DNA of 16,158 bases from Halobacteriales archaeon (lineage in GTDB: Archaea; Halobacteriota; Halobacteria; Halorutilales; JAHENH01), in the NCBI GenBank assembly GCA_018609935.1, contig JAHENH010000131.1, forward strand, positions 1 to 16,158, in the 5' to 3' direction. The translations under genes were made by a program, and so were the position numbers. The number at the start of each line of letters is the position of its first letter. Position 1 is the first letter of the stretch. The notes beneath the pieces are model-generated. The model ran no database searches and was not told the DNA's origin. It saw only the letters and a program-made list of their open reading frames with translations. Of this stretch, positions 14,705-16,158 are shown in pieces.

Positions 14705-15454
14705 ATGAGTGAAGAAGAAGTTGTACTACCCACTGAAAAGGTAGCTCCAGAATCTCAAGATCCTGATATCCTTATCCTTTATGGTCCTCCTAAAGTAGGA
14801 AAGACCACTTTGGTATCAGAACTTGAGAGTAATTGTATTCTAGATCTAGAAAATGGAACTAAGTATCTAGAAGCTATTAAGATCCATATTAATGAGTTAG
14901 CAGATCTTAATAAGTATGGTCCTAAGATAGCTAAAGAAAAGCCTTACAATTTTGTTACAATAGATCCTATTTCAAGGCTTGAGACTCTTGTTAAAGAGGA
15001 AGCTAAACAAATGTACAAAGCCACTGAAATAGGTAAGAATTTTGAAGGTGATGATATTCTCTCCCTTCCTCGTGGAGCTGGATATTATTGGCTGAGACAA
15101 GCTTATATGAAGTGGTTGGAAAAGATCAAAAAGCTTGCACCTCACATTATTTTGGTTGGACATCTTAAAACTTCTGTTGATAATAAAGATGGTAAAGAAG
15201 TGCAAGTGAAAGATCTTGATCTCACTGGAAAGATCAAAGATATAACTTGTCAAGAAGCCGATGCTATAGGATATCTTTATCGAGGAGAAGATAGCTCTTT
15301 GAATGTCTCATTTAAGAGTGAAGAAGATATCCTATGTGGTGCTCGTCCTGAACATCTCAAAGGTCAGGATATGGAGGTAGCTGATTATGATCCAGAAAAT
15401 AATCAGCTAGTAGATGTAGCCTGGAATAAAATCTATAAACATGTAGCATCCTAA
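14705..15454 (+). CDS. RecA-fold ATPase, Sak4-like recombinase
   Basis: The 249-residue protein is a compact RecA-like NTPase of the phage Sak4/AAA_24 type. Walker A is YGPPKVGKTT (K33), followed by CILDLENGT. Walker B is FVTIDPISRL (D87) and then a region with RGAGYYWLRQAYMKWL, with HIILVGHLKTSV as the sensor-like strand. The C-terminal third (KIKDITCQEADAIGYLY) is typical of the family. Sak4 proteins are single-strand annealing recombinases that depend on a single-strand DNA-binding protein, and the next gene encodes a likely one. It probably acts in recombination-dependent replication or genome repair. The gene follows the helicase by 4 bases. Some homologues are annotated simply as ATP-binding proteins, so the recombinase role is by family. 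Confidence 0.9.
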   Translation: MSEEEVVLPTEKVAPESQDPDILILYGPPKVGKTTLVSELESNCILDLENGTKYLEAIKIHINELADLNKYGPKIAKEKPYNFVTIDPISRLETLVKEEAKQMYKATEIGKNFEGDDILSLPRGAGYYWLRQAYMKWLEKIKKLAPHIILVGHLKTSVDNKDGKEVQVKDLDLTGKIKDITCQEADAIGYLYRGEDSSLNVSFKSEEDILCGARPEHLKGQDMEVADYDPENNQLVDVAWNKIYKHVAS

Positions 15455-15497
15455 TTAAGTTTTATTTAATTAATTCATTAACAAAAAAGATCATAAT
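15455..15497 (+). promoter_or_regulatory. AT-rich leader, possible promoter for the SSB gene
   Basis: This 43-base gap is the longest clear non-coding space between two genes in the window. It holds TTAATTAA (15466-15473), a second TTAA, and an A-rich run CAAAAAAGATCATAAT just before the ATG. SSB proteins are needed in high amounts, so a separate promoter would make sense. I do not see a convincing Bacteroidota -33/-7 pair, so promoter activity is only inferred from composition and position. Confidence 0.3.
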
Positions 15498-16103
15498 ATG
15501 AAGTTTGGAAGTAAAAAAGACAGTAAAGGGAATGAGATCCAAGGAATCAATAGTGGAGGATCTCTTCCGGAAGCTGGTTTTGTAGATAATTGTAAGATCA
15601 CCTATATTGGTCCTGATCTGGATCAAGATGGAAATACAGTTGAAGATCGAGCAAGAGTTACTTTTGCTCAACCTAATGGAACAGAAGTTCACTATAAACT
15701 TCTGAAGCCTTCTGGAAAAGAAGGGGAAGAATGGCAGCTCGATGCACTCAATAAGAATGTGAAACATATCGCTACTAAAATGGTTGATGATGATACATTC
15801 CATTCTGAGTGTGAAGCTGAGAGTTTCAAAGACTTCGTTAAGAAGTTCAAGAAACTTATAGAAGAAAATGGAGGTTTCACTAAACTTTTCCGAGTGGCTT
15901 TCTCTTGGCAGAAGAGCAAGGGGAATGGTAAATACTATCTTAATGTTAGGGTATTCCCTAATTTCATTGAGAGTATGGAAGTTCCTAAGGAGAAGACTAC
16001 TTTGCATTGGAGCCCCGAATATGATTTCATGGAAAATCCTGATTATAAGACAGAAGAGGATGCTCCTACTTCTGAAGCTGAATCAGGAGAACCTGAGTGG
16101 TAA
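15498..16103 (+). CDS. Probable single-strand DNA-binding protein
   Basis: The 201-residue protein has the layout of a phage SSB. A beta-rich N-terminal half (GFVDNCKITYIGPD, RARVTFAQPNGTEVHYKLL) fits an OB-fold. It is followed by a Lys/Phe-rich helical stretch (DFVKKFKKLIEENGG), a beta part (YYLNVRVFPNFIES), and a disordered acidic tail ending EDAPTSEAESGEPEW. An acidic tail with a final aromatic residue is the partner-docking element of SSBs (E. coli SSB and T7 gp2.5 end in Phe); here it is Trp. It directly follows the Sak4-like gene, matching the known dependence of Sak4 on SSB. I do not see a decisive sequence motif, so the call rests on fold impression, tail and neighbour. A strong terminator follows. 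Confidence 0.75.
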   Translation: MKFGSKKDSKGNEIQGINSGGSLPEAGFVDNCKITYIGPDLDQDGNTVEDRARVTFAQPNGTEVHYKLLKPSGKEGEEWQLDALNKNVKHIATKMVDDDTFHSECEAESFKDFVKKFKKLIEENGGFTKLFRVAFSWQKSKGNGKYYLNVRVFPNFIESMEVPKEKTTLHWSPEYDFMENPDYKTEEDAPTSEAESGEPEW

Positions 16104-16114
16104 TCTAGTATAAT

Positions 16115-16149
16115 AGGAGAGGGGATTCTTTCCCCTCTCCTTTATATTT
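16115..16149 (+). terminator. Intrinsic terminator after the SSB gene
   Basis: An 11-bp perfect stem (AGGAGAGGGGA paired with TCCCCTCTCCT) closes the 5-base loop TTCTT and is followed by a T-rich tail TTATATTT. It starts 11 bases after the SSB stop codon and ends the replication transcription unit. An ATG at 16156-16158, the last bases of the window, may start the next gene. Confidence 0.93.
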
Positions 16150-16158
16150 ATCTCTATG

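Noticed and set aside
15462..16007. A 181-codon open frame on the minus strand
   Set aside because: It lies wholly opposite the SSB candidate, which has a sensible protein, a leader and a terminator. The antisense product is a low-complexity Ser/Phe/Ile-rich sequence, as expected from the complement of a Lys/Glu/Asp-rich gene.
1..16158. tRNA genes, CRISPR arrays, insertion sequences or attachment sites
   Set aside because: I saw no cloverleaf-type gene with the usual T-arm sequence, no regularly spaced repeats, no transposase or integrase and no long direct repeats. Non-coding gaps are too short to hold most of these.

Overview
The window looks like a stretch of an AT-rich double-stranded DNA tailed phage (or a prophage-like relative) that infects a member of the Bacteroidota, plausibly a flavobacterium. 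All genes lie on the + strand, are tightly packed, and often overlap by 1-17 bases (ATGA, TAATG junctions). The replication enzymes are phage-type. Start codons have A-rich leaders rather than clear Shine-Dalgarno sites, as is usual in Bacteroidota. Two small proteins carry Bacteroidota-style export or membrane signals. No gene-free stretch reaches 300 bases. I saw no tRNA, CRISPR array, insertion sequence, integrase or structural gene.

Layout. (1) 1-1050: four small genes. These are an unrecognised protein that may be cut by the window edge, a Cys-motif protein, a Pro/Cys-rich single-pass membrane protein and an exported protein; the last is translationally coupled to the polymerase gene. 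(2) 1047-2927: family A DNA polymerase with proofreading exonuclease. (3) 2940-5553: two unrecognised proteins with SH3/KOW-like beta segments. (4) 5556-11049: a metabolic cassette of a C26 gamma-glutamyl hydrolase, a phiEco32-type COOH-NH2 ligase, an ATP-grasp ligase, a strong terminator, a gamma-glutamylcyclotransferase-like protein, a class II glutamine amidotransferase with a novel C-terminal half, and an Amidoligase_2-type ligase. (5) 11046-12377: SF2 helicase ending in a terminator hairpin. (6) 12404-16103: three unrecognised proteins (one a candidate helicase loader), a DnaB-type helicase core, a Sak4-like RecA-fold ATPase and a likely single-strand DNA-binding protein, then a third terminator. 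An ATG at the last three bases may start a further gene.

Working together. The polymerase, two helicases, Sak4-like ATPase and SSB candidate form much of a replication and recombination set; no primase, ligase or 5' nuclease is visible here. Embedded in that set is a group of three ATP-dependent amide/peptide ligases with enzymes that release ammonia from glutamine or cleave gamma-glutamyl bonds. Amidoligase families of this sort were earlier predicted by comparative genomics to make peptide-like tags or small metabolites in phages. The substrate and product are unknown, and this cassette is the most interesting part of the window.
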